64,000 bases of DNA, taken from assembly GCF_016711335.1 (NCBI RefSeq), contig NZ_JADJTF010000001.1, positions 2,480,001-2,544,000 of the forward strand, read 5' to 3'. Shown in pieces: positions 7,995-17,333 of this stretch (position 1 is the first letter of the stretch; the number at the start of each line of letters is the position of its first letter). The stretch comes from Thiofilum sp. (lineage in GTDB: Bacteria; Pseudomonadota; Gammaproteobacteria; Thiotrichales; Thiotrichaceae). Both the position numbers and the translations under genes were made by a program. Below the pieces are notes generated by a model, which was not told where the DNA came from, made no database searches, and worked only from the letters and a program-made list of their open reading frames with translations.

Positions 7995-9428
7995 TTATAG
8001 TAAAGGGGCAAGAATATGCGTGATACTTTCCTTAAAGCGTTCAATTAGGGGTAAACGAGCACGCATTTTGAGGGTTACTTCACGCGCTTGATGGCAGAGA
8101 TCTAAAAAATCTTGGCGTAGTTGAGCCGCTATAGGCGCGTCGTAGATAAATAAATTACCTTCAAAATTTAAGCGAAAACTACGTTGATCCATATTGGTAG
8201 AACCTAAGGTCACAAAATGACTATCAATCATCACGGCTTTAGCGTGAATCATCGCGGGATAATATTCAAAAATACGCGCACCCGCCCGCAATAAATCATC
8301 CCAAAAAGAGCGCCCTGCATAATAGACCAAGGGATGATCTGATTTTGCGGGTAATAACAGGCGTACATCGACCCCACGTAAGGCTGCCGTTTGAAGGGCA
8401 AGCATTAACGGGCGATCAGGGACGAAATAGGGGGTTTCCACCCAAATACGCTCGGTTGCCATACCCATAGCCGCAAACAGCATGGTGTAAATCGCTTGCC
8501 AACCTTGATCCGCAGGGCCACTCGCTAAAAATTGCGCTGATACAGCTCCTTCTAATACTGAGACAGGAAAATAAATGCTTTTAACTAGATTTTCTCCAGT
8601 AGCGTGATACCAGTCCTCACAAAAAGTCTCTTGTAAATCTTTAGCCACAGGGCCTCTAATTTGTGCATGTAAATCCAGCCAAGGCTCGGCGAGTCCCGCA
8701 TAGACATTGCCAATATTCATCCCGCCTGTGAAGGCAATATCACCATCAATGACTATAATTTTGCGATGATTGCGGTGATTAATATTGATACGACGACTGA
8801 GCAAATTAACCTTTAAAAAACGTCCTACTTGTCCGCCTACTTGTTGCAAAGGTTTAAAAAAGTGGCGGCGGGTGTGGCGTGATCCCACATCATCCACCAA
8901 TACCCTTACCTCAACCCCACGTTGAGCGGCACGTATTAGGGCATCGCGCATGCGTCTGCCCGTAGCATCAGCTTCCCAAATGTAATACAGCACATGGATA
9001 TGATGCTTTGCCTCATCAAAAGCGGTTTCTATGGCATGAAAGGTAGTTGCTCCTTCTCGATAAATCTGCACTTGATTACCGTCAGAGGGACCAATTTTAT
9101 CGAGCTGATGAGCTAGATGCACAATTGATGCGGGAATACCAATCAGTTGTGCTTCTTGTTGTATGTCTAATTTGAGGCGCTTGATGTCGGGGGCAAGTTC
9201 GGCTTCTACCTTACGACGTTTACGTTTTCTAAAGTACAGACGTGTTGTACCAAACAGCCAAAAGCCTAATAATCCAATGATAGGAATAAAAATAATAGCT
9301 AACGCCCACGCGAGCGTTGCACCCGATTCGCGGCGCTGCATAATCACAATCGGCAGCAATACCGCAATGATCAGTAAATCTAAAATAATAATCGTTGTGC
9401 CTAGCCAATGATCCCAAGGCGTACTCAC
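7995..9428 (-). CDS. cls: Cardiolipin synthase (ClsA-type)
   Basis: A 477-residue phospholipase-D-superfamily enzyme that joins phosphatidylglycerol molecules into cardiolipin at the inner membrane. Two N-terminal transmembrane helices (about residues 10-30 and 38-60) precede two HKD motifs, NHRKIIVIDGD and IHAKAVMIDSHFVTLGSTN. The length and the two helices fit ClsA. The start codon is GTG at 9428, with GAGGT upstream. The gene stands alone; a dispersed hairpin element lies just after its stop codon. Function is assigned by family with high confidence. Confidence 0.93.
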   Translation of the reverse strand: MSTPWDHWLGTTIIILDLLIIAVLLPIVIMQRRESGATLAWALAIIFIPIIGLLGFWLFGTTRLYFRKRKRRKVEAELAPDIKRLKLDIQQEAQLIGIPASIVHLAHQLDKIGPSDGNQVQIYREGATTFHAIETAFDEAKHHIHVLYYIWEADATGRRMRDALIRAAQRGVEVRVLVDDVGSRHTRRHFFKPLQQVGGQVGRFLKVNLLSRRININHRNHRKIIVIDGDIAFTGGMNIGNVYAGLAEPWLDLHAQIRGPVAKDLQETFCEDWYHATGENLVKSIYFPVSVLEGAVSAQFLASGPADQGWQAIYTMLFAAMGMATERIWVETPYFVPDRPLMLALQTAALRGVDVRLLLPAKSDHPLVYYAGRSFWDDLLRAGARIFEYYPAMIHAKAVMIDSHFVTLGSTNMDQRSFRLNFEGNLFIYDAPIAAQLRQDFLDLCHQAREVTLKMRARLPLIERFKESITHILAPLL

Positions 9429-9627
9429 GTATTAAACCTCTTTTTTTGTGCTTGATTTAATTATAACGGTTAGTCTGTAGGGGCGTGTGAATGCTAAGTG
9501 ATAGGAGGTGAATTAGCTATGTGTTTAAAGTTAGCAGGCTTATGGATCTAAGAGTCATACTAATGCTTTTAAAGGCTGAAGGCGTTAAGCTAGAGAGTCT
9601 GATTGATACCAATAATTAGGAGATTGT

Positions 9628-10947
9628 ATGCACCACCTAACATCAGCTGAACTTGATGCTCATTGGATGCCCTTCACTGCGAATCGTCAGTTCAAACAAG
9701 ATCCCCGCCTCATAGTCAAAGCCGAGGGCACTTGGCTCTATGATCATGTAGGGCGTAAGTTATTTGATGGTTTATCAGGGCTGTGGTGTTGTGGTTTGGG
9801 GCATACGCGTCCAGAAATTAGTCAAGCGGTCGCGGCACAAGTGGGTACATTAGATTATTCGCCGGGCTTTCAGGTGGGGCATGCGTTAAGTTTCCAATTA
9901 GCTAAGCAGCTCACCGATCAAGCCCCTCAAGGGTTAAATCATGTGTTTTTCACTGGATCAGGTTCGGAGTCAGCCGATACCTCATTAAAAATCGCTAGAG
10001 CCTATTGGCGTGTCAAAGGTCAAGCCAATAAAACCCGTCTCATTGGGCGCATTAAAGGCTATCACGGCGTTAATTTTGGTGGTGTAAGTGTTGGGGGGAT
10101 TGTCGGCAATCGTAAACTGTTTGGTGCAACCCTAGAAACTGACCACCTCAATCATACATGGCGAGCGGAGGCTGCATTTAGTAAGGGTATGCCTACCGAG
10201 GGGGCGCATTTTGCCAATGAATTGGAGGAGATGATTGGCTTACATGACGCCTCTAATATCGCGGCGGTGATTGTAGAGCCGATTGCAGGCTCCGCTGGAG
10301 TGATAGTACCGCCTCAAGGTTATTTAAAGCGTCTGCGTGAGCTGTGTACTCAACACAATATCCTATTGATTTTCGACGAAGTGATTACTGGATTTTACCG
10401 CACCGGTGAGTTTTATGGTTCGACTACTTTTGGCGTTAAACCCGATATGATCAATCTCGCTAAAGGTGTCACCAATGGCGCGATTCCTATGGGAGCCGTG
10501 ATTGTCACGGATGAGATTTATCAGACCTTTATGCAGCAAAACCTACCGGAGCATGTGGTGGAATTTCCGCATGGTTATACTTATTCCGCGCATCCAGTGG
10601 CGTGTGCAGCGGGCTTAGCAGCAATGGAGTGTTATAAAAAAGATAATACCCGCGCTCAAGTTCAAGCCTTAGCGCCTTATTTTGAAGAACTGATTCATAG
10701 TTTAAAAGGCTTGCCGCATTTAGAAGATATTCGTAATTTTGGTTTAGCAGGCGCATTGCAATTACAGGCACGAAACGGTGATGCGCTAATTCGCCCGCGT
10801 GAGGTGTTTGAATATTGTTGGGATAAAGGCGCTTATGTGCGTTACGGCGGCAATACTATTCAATTAGCACCTGCCTTTATTACCGATAAAACTGATTTAG
10901 CTGAGATGTTTAATATTCTGAGCGATGCTTTAAACGCAGTGCAGTAA
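9628..10947 (+). CDS. Omega-amino acid--pyruvate aminotransferase
   Basis: A 439-residue PLP-dependent class-III aminotransferase. The N-terminal MPFTANRQFKQDPRL and GLSGLWCCGLGH are characteristic of beta-alanine/omega-amino acid:pyruvate transaminases. PLP-binding features include GSGSESADTSLK, the Asp in IFDEVITGFYRTG and the Schiff-base Lys in NLAKGVTNGAIPMG. It moves an amino group from a terminal amine, such as beta-alanine, to pyruvate. The ATG follows AGGAG at a good distance. No pathway partner is adjacent, so the substrate remains open among omega-amino acids and amines. Confidence 0.88.
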   Translation: MHHLTSAELDAHWMPFTANRQFKQDPRLIVKAEGTWLYDHVGRKLFDGLSGLWCCGLGHTRPEISQAVAAQVGTLDYSPGFQVGHALSFQLAKQLTDQAPQGLNHVFFTGSGSESADTSLKIARAYWRVKGQANKTRLIGRIKGYHGVNFGGVSVGGIVGNRKLFGATLETDHLNHTWRAEAAFSKGMPTEGAHFANELEEMIGLHDASNIAAVIVEPIAGSAGVIVPPQGYLKRLRELCTQHNILLIFDEVITGFYRTGEFYGSTTFGVKPDMINLAKGVTNGAIPMGAVIVTDEIYQTFMQQNLPEHVVEFPHGYTYSAHPVACAAGLAAMECYKKDNTRAQVQALAPYFEELIHSLKGLPHLEDIRNFGLAGALQLQARNGDALIRPREVFEYCWDKGAYVRYGGNTIQLAPAFITDKTDLAEMFNILSDALNAVQ

Positions 10948-10952
10948 TGTGA

Positions 10953-11040
10953 TGTAGGGGCAAACCTATGTGTTTGCCCGTCTCTAAACAAGGTGTTACC
11001 GAGGGCAATTTGAGGGTAAACACGTAGGTTTACCCCTACA
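10953..11040. repeat. Long imperfect inverted repeat (27-base arms)
   Basis: The left arm (10953-10979) begins TGTAGGGGCAAACCTATG. The right arm (11014-11040) is its inverse complement with three differences over 27 bases, two of which can be G-U pairs in RNA. The loop is 34 bases. It fills the gap after the aminotransferase gene and could act as a strong RNA hairpin or be a REP-like interspersed repeat. Only one copy was seen in this window. Confidence 0.8.
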
Positions 11041-11063
11041 GAGTTAGGTTTTAAGGTAGTGGT

Positions 11064-11444
11064 ATGGCGGATATTGAGCGTTTAGAAACGTGGGTAAAGT
11101 ATCGCAAAGGGTTGTGTGATGACTGTAGGGGCAGTTGTTGCACTATGCCTGTTGAGGTCAAGGTGTTTGATTTAGTGCGTCTAGGTTTGGTCGATGAATT
11201 TGAGTTAGAAGAGCCTTTGAAACAGATTGCTAAGCGTTTGGAAAAGCAACGTATTATCCGCCATTTTAATGCTAAGACTGAGCTATTTATTTTAGCGCAA
11301 CGCTCGAATGGCGATTGCCTATATTTAGACGCTCAGTTGCGCCGTTGTACGGTTTATGAAAATCGTCCTGAGACTTGTCGAAAGCATCCTATAGTAGGAC
11401 CTAAGTCTGGGTATTGTGCCTACACTCCACAGCTCAAGGTCTAG
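11064..11444 (+). CDS. YkgJ-family cysteine-cluster protein
   Basis: A 126-residue cytoplasmic protein with the cysteine pattern of the YkgJ/CxxCxxCC zinc- or iron-chelating family: CDDCRGSCC near residue 20, then GDCLYLDAQLRRCTVYENRPETCRKHP, and a final GYCAY. Related proteins bind a metal or Fe-S cofactor, but their biochemical role is not settled. It follows the long inverted repeat and is separated from the DUF4143 ATPase gene by a regulatory-looking AT-rich stretch, so it is probably transcribed on its own. Confidence 0.85.
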   Translation: MADIERLETWVKYRKGLCDDCRGSCCTMPVEVKVFDLVRLGLVDEFELEEPLKQIAKRLEKQRIIRHFNAKTELFILAQRSNGDCLYLDAQLRRCTVYENRPETCRKHPIVGPKSGYCAYTPQLKV

Positions 11445-11501
11445 AACAGTAGACTTCTATTTCTGCTTCAGAAGCAAGGTATGATTTTTTAATACAAGTA
11501 A

Positions 11502-11577
11502 GCCTTACTTTAGTTGTTTTAATAATAAAAATAACCCTTATTTTATGCTAAAATAGATCATGATTATCCCTTACTTT
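11502..11577 (+). promoter_or_regulatory. Three operator-like repeats at exact 33-base spacing, with an extended -10
   Basis: The motif CCTTAYTTT occurs at 11503, 11536 and 11569, exactly 33 bases apart, about three helical turns. Between the second and third lies TGCTAAAAT (11547-11554), a good extended -10 element. The third motif ends about 11 bases before the GTG start of the ATPase gene. The layout suggests a protein binding on one face of the DNA and repressing or looping the promoter. Confidence 0.5.
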
Positions 11578-11588
11578 GAGGTATTAGT

Positions 11589-12929
11589 GTGTTCAAGCGC
11601 TTGTTATTAAAGGAGCTGGGTAATTGGCTTCACAACCCCCAACGCAAGCCGCTAATTCTGCGTGGTGCTAGGCAGGTCGGTAAGACCACTCTTGTTTCTC
11701 TGTTTGCCGAACAATTTGATCAATTCATTGCATTGAACTTGGAACGACTCGAGGATAGGAGGTTATTCGAGCAGAACTACACGATTCAGGAATTAGTTGA
11801 GGCGATTTTCTTTCTGCATGGCAAAGATCGCCAGCAAACTAATACCTTGCTATTCATCGACGAAATCCAAAATTCATCGGCTGCTGTTGCTATGCTGCGC
11901 TATTTTCACGAGAACTATCCCGCATTGCCTGTGATTGCGGCGGGTTCATTACTGGAAAGCTTGTTGGATAGGCATATCAGCTTTCCAGTAGGGCGAGTAG
12001 AGTATTTGCGCGTCCATCCACTGACCTTTGAAGAATTCCTAATGGCTGTTGAAGAAGAACAAGCCGCCGCCCTGCTTAACCAGATCCCTTTGCCGACCTT
12101 TGCGCATGACAAGTTGCTGAAATTGTTTCACCGTTACGCTCTGATTGGTGGTATGCCGGAGATTGTCCAGCAGTATGCAGCCACGCGTGACCTGACCCAA
12201 CTACGCTCGATTTACGACAATCTGCTCACTGCCTATCTGGACGATGTTGAAAAATATTCGCCGCGTGATTCACAAACCCCCGTGATTCGTCATGTTATCC
12301 AAGCAGCTTTTAGAGAAGCGGGCAATCGCATTACGCTAGCAGGTTTTGGGCAATCTAATTACGGCTCAAAAGAAGTGGGCGAAGCCTTGCAAGTGCTAGA
12401 AAAAGCTTTGCTTTTGAAACGCTGCTACCCCGTGACAGATACACATTTGCCACTAATTCCCAATCTGAAAAAATCCCCCAAACTACAATTGTTGGATAGT
12501 GGACTCGTCAACTATTTTTCTGGGTTGCAAACGGACATTTTTGGTAGTAAAGACCTAAACAGTATTTATGGTGGGCGAATTATCGAGCATTTAGTGGGGC
12601 AGGAGTTATTGGCAAGCCACTCTTCACTATTGTTTCAGTTACATTTTTGGGTGCGCGAGAAAAATCAGTCTAACGCCGAAGTGGATTTTGTAGTGGCACA
12701 TGGCAATAAGGTCATTCCTATTGAAGTGAAATCGGGTGCAACAGGGCGGCTGCGCTCGCTGCATCAGTTTATGGATCAGGCTGATCATGGTTTTGCAGTA
12801 CGTTTATACGCAGGGAAGTTGGAGGTGGAGGATACGGTTACAGTGGCGGGAAAGGCATTTAAGCTATTGAACTTACCTTATTATCTGGGTGGGAAGATTG
12901 ATGGGTATTTGGAGTGGCTGTTCCGGTAA
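11589..12929 (+). CDS. AAA-family ATPase with DUF4143 domain
   Basis: A 446-residue protein of the common AAA_14/DUF4143 type. Walker A is RGARQVGKTTLV at about residues 25-36 and Walker B is NTLLFIDEIQ at about 87-96. Sensor-like AAGSLLESLL and PVGRVEYLRVHPLTFEEFL follow. The C-terminal DUF4143 part has the nuclease-like core VREKNQSNAEVDFVVAHGNKVIPIEVKSG, which resembles the E-x-D-F and E-V-K motifs of restriction-type folds. The start is GTG. Biological roles of this family are largely unknown. The operator-like repeats upstream and the isolated position fit a mobile accessory gene. Confidence 0.85.
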   Translation: MFKRLLLKELGNWLHNPQRKPLILRGARQVGKTTLVSLFAEQFDQFIALNLERLEDRRLFEQNYTIQELVEAIFFLHGKDRQQTNTLLFIDEIQNSSAAVAMLRYFHENYPALPVIAAGSLLESLLDRHISFPVGRVEYLRVHPLTFEEFLMAVEEEQAAALLNQIPLPTFAHDKLLKLFHRYALIGGMPEIVQQYAATRDLTQLRSIYDNLLTAYLDDVEKYSPRDSQTPVIRHVIQAAFREAGNRITLAGFGQSNYGSKEVGEALQVLEKALLLKRCYPVTDTHLPLIPNLKKSPKLQLLDSGLVNYFSGLQTDIFGSKDLNSIYGGRIIEHLVGQELLASHSSLLFQLHFWVREKNQSNAEVDFVVAHGNKVIPIEVKSGATGRLRSLHQFMDQADHGFAVRLYAGKLEVEDTVTVAGKAFKLLNLPYYLGGKIDGYLEWLFR

Positions 12930-12994
12930 GCATTCACACCCTCAGCCATTAAGCGCTATGATCTAGACTCTATAGTTTCTGGGAGCTTTCAAGG

Positions 12995-14557
12995 ATGGTT
13001 ACACTCACCCGCGCTGAATTTTTACAAGAAATGGCTAATAAGCAAATCAACCTTGCTGAAGCCAAACGTGAGCCGCGTCTTGCCGCTTTTAACTGGACTG
13101 GTGTCGATGCTAATAACAATGGCTTTATTAGCGGGGCTGAAATGGAGCCATTGTTTAAAGCGCTGGATCGCCTTGATAATAATGGTGATGGTCAGTCGGT
13201 TAATCTAGGTGCTAGCACTCAACCCACAGCCGTAGGGCGTGCTATGGCAGCCTTGCGTGAGTTAGCTAAACCGCTTCCCACCACTCCCACCCCTACTAAC
13301 ACCGCGCCAGCCCCAGCCCCTAGCCCAGCCCCCGTAAGCCTAGGAGTGTTACGCGATACCGCCCTAGCTAAAGGTTTTCCTAATGGCTTACGTGCTGAAA
13401 TCAAACGTGGAGCCAGTGGTTCAGCCGTGGTCGCTGTACAATATGCGCTAGGACGCTTAGGGTATCTAAAGGATTTATGTGATGGAGCCTTTGGGGGCAA
13501 TACCGAGCAAGCCTTAAAAGCGTTCCAAAGCCAGCGCGGGTTAGCGGTTACCGGAACAGTCAATGTTCAAACCTTAAAGCTGCTTGATCAATTAGTAGCT
13601 AATCTTGATCCACGTACCCCCGCAGCAAAAGCTCCCGATCCCTTACTTTATCTCTCTTCCTTCCGCCAATTAGGATTACCAGTCATTAATATACGCGGCA
13701 CTGCGGAGATTTATTCGTGGGCTAGTGCGGAAATTCAAGCCGCTTACGGTAAGTTCGTGGGTGATTATTGGGAAGTGATGAAGCGTAATCAGGTCGAAGG
13801 GGACTGTAAAAATATTGCCTTATTTTTTATGGATCAGTTTCGTAAGCAACTATTAGAAGATCGCTTGATTCAGCTCCCTCATCCCGTGTTAAAAACCGCA
13901 GCGGCTGAAAAACGTTGGATTGTAGCCACTACAGATAAAACCCAAGGCTTATTTACCCGCGCGGATCGCTTGCAACGTACCACGGGATTACGGGTTACTC
14001 GTATGGGCTATGAGGCTATTTTAAAAGTCCAAGCGCTTGATCCAGAGCACTCAATGCTGTATGGCGTGAATGTGCATTACCCTGAAGTGAGCGCTAATCA
14101 GGTAGCCAAAGCCGCAGTACGTTTATTTGATTGGAATCCGGCCTATGACAATCGGGGCAATAGTGCCAAACCGGAAGTACCTATTAATCAGTTAAAAGCG
14201 GGTAATCTGATTTTCATTGACCATACCGGAGACGGTTCATTTGATCATACCGTGACAGTAGTTAAGGTAGAAAAAGATACCTTACAACGCACACGTAAGC
14301 TCGTCTTAGCCGTCGGTTCTTATGATGATGTGCGTGACAATAATGCGGCTACCAGTGTGGAAGGGGTGGGATTTAGTATTGTGAATACTTATTCCGAGGA
14401 GGTTGTGGTTACGTTAGATACCAATGGTCAAGTGACCTCTTCTGAAGTGACTTATAGTTCTGAACCTAGTTATTTAGTCGATACCCGTTATAGCGCTCGC
14501 ACCACTTTAATGGAGCAAAAAGCGGGTGGGAAATTAATTGTGGGGCGTTGGGGCTAA
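12995..14557 (+). CDS. EF-hand and peptidoglycan-binding protein with possible Cys/His hydrolase domain
   Basis: A 520-residue protein. An EF-hand loop lies at D38-E49 (DANNNGFISGAE), with a second Asp/Asn-rich loop DNNGDG at 61-66. A Pro/Thr/Ala linker spans about 92-115. A peptidoglycan-binding type 1 domain follows at about 135-200 (GASGSAVVAVQYALGRLGYL, AFGGNTEQALKAFQSQRGL). The C-terminal 300 residues are unfamiliar, but C271 in GDCKNIALFF and H418 in FDHTVTVVKV are placed like the Cys and His of NlpC/P60 or CHAP amidases. No signal peptide is visible, so delivery to the wall would need another route, such as a secretion system. It could be a cell-wall effector; this is inference. Confidence 0.65.
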   Translation: MVTLTRAEFLQEMANKQINLAEAKREPRLAAFNWTGVDANNNGFISGAEMEPLFKALDRLDNNGDGQSVNLGASTQPTAVGRAMAALRELAKPLPTTPTPTNTAPAPAPSPAPVSLGVLRDTALAKGFPNGLRAEIKRGASGSAVVAVQYALGRLGYLKDLCDGAFGGNTEQALKAFQSQRGLAVTGTVNVQTLKLLDQLVANLDPRTPAAKAPDPLLYLSSFRQLGLPVINIRGTAEIYSWASAEIQAAYGKFVGDYWEVMKRNQVEGDCKNIALFFMDQFRKQLLEDRLIQLPHPVLKTAAAEKRWIVATTDKTQGLFTRADRLQRTTGLRVTRMGYEAILKVQALDPEHSMLYGVNVHYPEVSANQVAKAAVRLFDWNPAYDNRGNSAKPEVPINQLKAGNLIFIDHTGDGSFDHTVTVVKVEKDTLQRTRKLVLAVGSYDDVRDNNAATSVEGVGFSIVNTYSEEVVVTLDTNGQVTSSEVTYSSEPSYLVDTRYSARTTLMEQKAGGKLIVGRWG

Positions 14558-14573
14558 AAACTGCTTGAGAGTA

Positions 14574-14629
14574 AGGCGTGATTTTATCCGCCTTTCTAAG
14601 GTGTCTAGTGCACAGCATGCTAGACGCCT
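14574..14629. terminator. Two hairpins after the EF-hand protein gene
   Basis: AAGGCG/CGCCTT surrounds a short AT loop (about 14576-14596), and AGGTGTCTAG pairs with CTAGACGCCT (14599-14629, one G-U pair). They lie just after the stop codon and before the yedI-like gene, with no strong T-run. Probable transcription end. Confidence 0.4.
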
Positions 14630-14681
14630 CAAGCGACCTAGGGCAAGATGTACGCCATTGATTTCAATCTAAGGATTCATT

Positions 14682-15641
14682 ATGGCGGGTGCAAGTCTGT
14701 TAACGCTCTTAGACGACATTGCCACAATTATGGATGATGTCGCGCTCATGACTAAGGTCGCGGCTAAAAAAACCGCAGGCGTATTAGGCGATGATCTAGC
14801 GCTCAATGCGCAGCAAGTTGCGGGCGTGCGGGCAGATCGTGAGCTGCCGGTAGTCTGGTCAGTAGCCTTAGGCTCTTTATTAAATAAAGCGATTTTAGTC
14901 CCCGCTGCTTTATTGATTAGTTATTTTATCCCGCAAGCGATTACCCCGCTGTTGATGATTGGTGGTCTTTATCTATGCTACGAAGGGGTAGAAAAACTGT
15001 TTCATAGCTTAAAAGATGATGAGGCAGAGCACGCTGAGCATTTACATGCTTTAGTCGATACCAAAACCGATATGGTAGCCTTTGAGAAAGATAAGATAAA
15101 AGGCGCTATTCGCACCGATTTTATTTTATCCGCTGAGATTATTGTGATTGCACTCGGTACGGTAGCGAGTATGCCGCTCACTACACAAATTCTAGTCCTG
15201 ACCTTGATTGCTTTAGCCATGACCGTAGGCGTTTATGGTTTAGTCGCGGGAATTGTTAAACTGGATGATTTAGGCTTGTATCTGAATCGTTTAGGCGGTA
15301 ATTCCCCATTGAAAAAAGGTTTAAGAGCACTAGGTCGGGTGCTTTTAAATGCAGCCCCCTATTTAATGAAAACCCTCAGTATTGTCGGAACCGCAGCCAT
15401 GTTTATGGTAGGGGGAAGTATTTTAATGCATGGCTTAGGTGAGCTAGTGCCTGTCGTGCATCATACTTTAGAACATATTGCTCAATTGGCAGCGACTGTA
15501 CCTAGTATGGGTTCCTTCCTTGGGGTGGTGACTCCCACCTTGCTGGATACGGTTGGTGGTATTATTGCAGGGGCTATGGTGTTAGTGATAGTCACGCTGA
15601 TCAGGAAGCTCTTGGGTAAATCCACTGAGCAACAGGCTTAA
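14682..15641 (+). CDS. yedI: DUF808 inner-membrane protein, YedI-like
   Basis: A 319-residue membrane protein whose N terminus, AGASLLTLLDDIATIMDDVA, followed by a KKTAGVLGDDLALNAQQV segment, is diagnostic of DUF808/YedI. There are about seven hydrophobic segments. The molecular role of the family is unknown. It is flanked by terminator-like hairpins on both sides and so is probably a single-gene unit. Confidence 0.92.
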   Translation: MAGASLLTLLDDIATIMDDVALMTKVAAKKTAGVLGDDLALNAQQVAGVRADRELPVVWSVALGSLLNKAILVPAALLISYFIPQAITPLLMIGGLYLCYEGVEKLFHSLKDDEAEHAEHLHALVDTKTDMVAFEKDKIKGAIRTDFILSAEIIVIALGTVASMPLTTQILVLTLIALAMTVGVYGLVAGIVKLDDLGLYLNRLGGNSPLKKGLRALGRVLLNAAPYLMKTLSIVGTAAMFMVGGSILMHGLGELVPVVHHTLEHIAQLAATVPSMGSFLGVVTPTLLDTVGGIIAGAMVLVIVTLIRKLLGKSTEQQA

Positions 15642-15655
15642 ACATTCCGATACTA

Positions 15656-15685
15656 AGCCTACTCTCTAGTGAGAGTAGGCTTTAT
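15656..15685 (+). terminator. Intrinsic terminator after yedI
   Basis: AGCCTACTCTC (15656-15666) pairs perfectly with GAGAGTAGGCT (15671-15681) around the loop TAGT, followed by a short T stretch. It ends the yedI transcript 15 bases past the stop codon. Confidence 0.8.
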
Positions 15686-15726
15686 AATGCCCTACGTTTT
15701 TTTTAATCCACTATGGCTTGTATTCA

Positions 15727-17271
15727 ATGCTGTTAAATCGTTCCTTAGTGCCTACTCAAATGGCTTGGTGGCACTATGTCATGGCGCTCGTTGCGGGCTT
15801 AAGTTTAGTGTTTGCGTTTGCCCCATTTGCTTGGCGAGTCGTGGCTTGGTTAGCGCCAGCCCTGTTGTTTTGGTTATTGTTAACTCCTAGCACTTTAAAA
15901 CAGCGCTTATTCATGGCTTGGTTATTTGGTATTGGAGTCTTTGCGGGGGGAGCGCATTGGCTATATGTGAGCCTACACGACTATGGTGGTGCGAATGCTT
16001 TTTTAGCGGGGCTAATGGTGGGTATTTTTGTGCTTTTGATGGGACTGTATCTACCTGTGCTAGCAGGATTAACCCATTTAGTCAGGCAGTTTCCCAATAC
16101 TTTAAAATTATTAGTATTTTTTCCAGCATTTTGGTGGTTAAGTGAATGGTTACGCGGTTGGTTATTACTCGGTGGCTTTCCTTGGTTGCAGTTAGGTCAT
16201 GCACAAATTGATACGCCACTGGTAGGCTTTGCCCCCCTGATTGGCTCACAAGGAATTAGTTATTTAGTCGCACTAGGGGCTGGAGCTTTAGTCCTATTAG
16301 TAATAGGTACGACTAAAACGCGCATTGCGGCGCTGGCTATGTTTATTGGTCTTATGGTGACAGGTTATTTCTTAAAATCAGTACCTTGGACTACGCCGAC
16401 GGGAGAAAAGCTTTATATCAGTCTTATTCAAGGCAACCTCTCGCAAAACGAAAAGTTTATTCCTGAATTACGCAATGAGCATATTCAAAAACAAATTGAT
16501 ATGACGATGTACCCTGAGGAGCAGTCACCCTTAGAAACCTCGCATATTGTGATTTGGCCAGAAACTGCTTTGCCAGACTATTTCCACAATGCGATGGATG
16601 ATGTGGTTTATCCTTTGATGGATGCGACCAAAAATACTAATAGTGATTTATTAATTGGGGGCTTTTATACCGATACCCAAAATAAAACCTATAACGCTAT
16701 CATGCGCATAGGTGCAGACGAGCGCCTTGATGTGTATGGTAAGCAGCAGTTAGTGCCCTTTAGTGAATATACACCGCTACTAGAATACTTCCGTTGGATG
16801 GAAAAATTCATTCGGGTCCCCTTTGATAATCTCAGTGCTTGGACAGGGGGCGTGACTATGACTATCGCCGGTCAAGTCATGCGTTTGTCGGTTTGTTATG
16901 AGGATGCGTATGGAGCCTTAATGCTTAAGGGTTTGCCAGAAGCAACGATGCTGGTAAATGTGAGTAATGATGGTTGGTTTAAAGGCTCGATTGAGCCAGC
17001 CCAGCACGCTGAAATTGCACGTATGCGTGCCGTGGAAGCGGGGCGCTATATGGTCAGAGCAACTAATACCGGTATTAGTCAATTTATTAATCCTCAGGGC
17101 TATGTAGAGGCTTATGGGGCAGAAGATACTCAGGTCGTGGTTGCCAGTTATGCCCAACCTATGACCGGACGTACTCCTTATATGTTATGGGCAGATTATG
17201 CTGTGCTAGGTTGGATACTGGCATTAATGGCAGTGGTTTACTTATTACGTAAGCGCTGGACTAGCCTATAA
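15727..17271 (+). CDS. lnt: Apolipoprotein N-acyltransferase
   Basis: The product N-acylates the lipoprotein N-terminal cysteine at the inner membrane, the last step of lipoprotein maturation. It has about seven transmembrane helices and a carbon-nitrogen hydrolase domain with the Glu-Lys-Cys triad in WPETALPDYF, GKQQLVPFSEYTP and SVCYEDAYG. About 514 residues, normal for Lnt. The ATG at 15727 is chosen. The frame is open from a TTG at 15718, and another ATG lies at 15760; none has a good ribosome site, so the start is uncertain. The gene follows a terminator and has no co-transcribed partner such as ybeX. Confidence 0.92.
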   Translation: MLLNRSLVPTQMAWWHYVMALVAGLSLVFAFAPFAWRVVAWLAPALLFWLLLTPSTLKQRLFMAWLFGIGVFAGGAHWLYVSLHDYGGANAFLAGLMVGIFVLLMGLYLPVLAGLTHLVRQFPNTLKLLVFFPAFWWLSEWLRGWLLLGGFPWLQLGHAQIDTPLVGFAPLIGSQGISYLVALGAGALVLLVIGTTKTRIAALAMFIGLMVTGYFLKSVPWTTPTGEKLYISLIQGNLSQNEKFIPELRNEHIQKQIDMTMYPEEQSPLETSHIVIWPETALPDYFHNAMDDVVYPLMDATKNTNSDLLIGGFYTDTQNKTYNAIMRIGADERLDVYGKQQLVPFSEYTPLLEYFRWMEKFIRVPFDNLSAWTGGVTMTIAGQVMRLSVCYEDAYGALMLKGLPEATMLVNVSNDGWFKGSIEPAQHAEIARMRAVEAGRYMVRATNTGISQFINPQGYVEAYGAEDTQVVVASYAQPMTGRTPYMLWADYAVLGWILALMAVVYLLRKRWTSL

Positions 17272-17333
17272 TCCTAGACACTGCGGGTTTGCGGCTAGAC
17301 GAACCCCTTATAAGTTGGAACTAGCTGATAATT

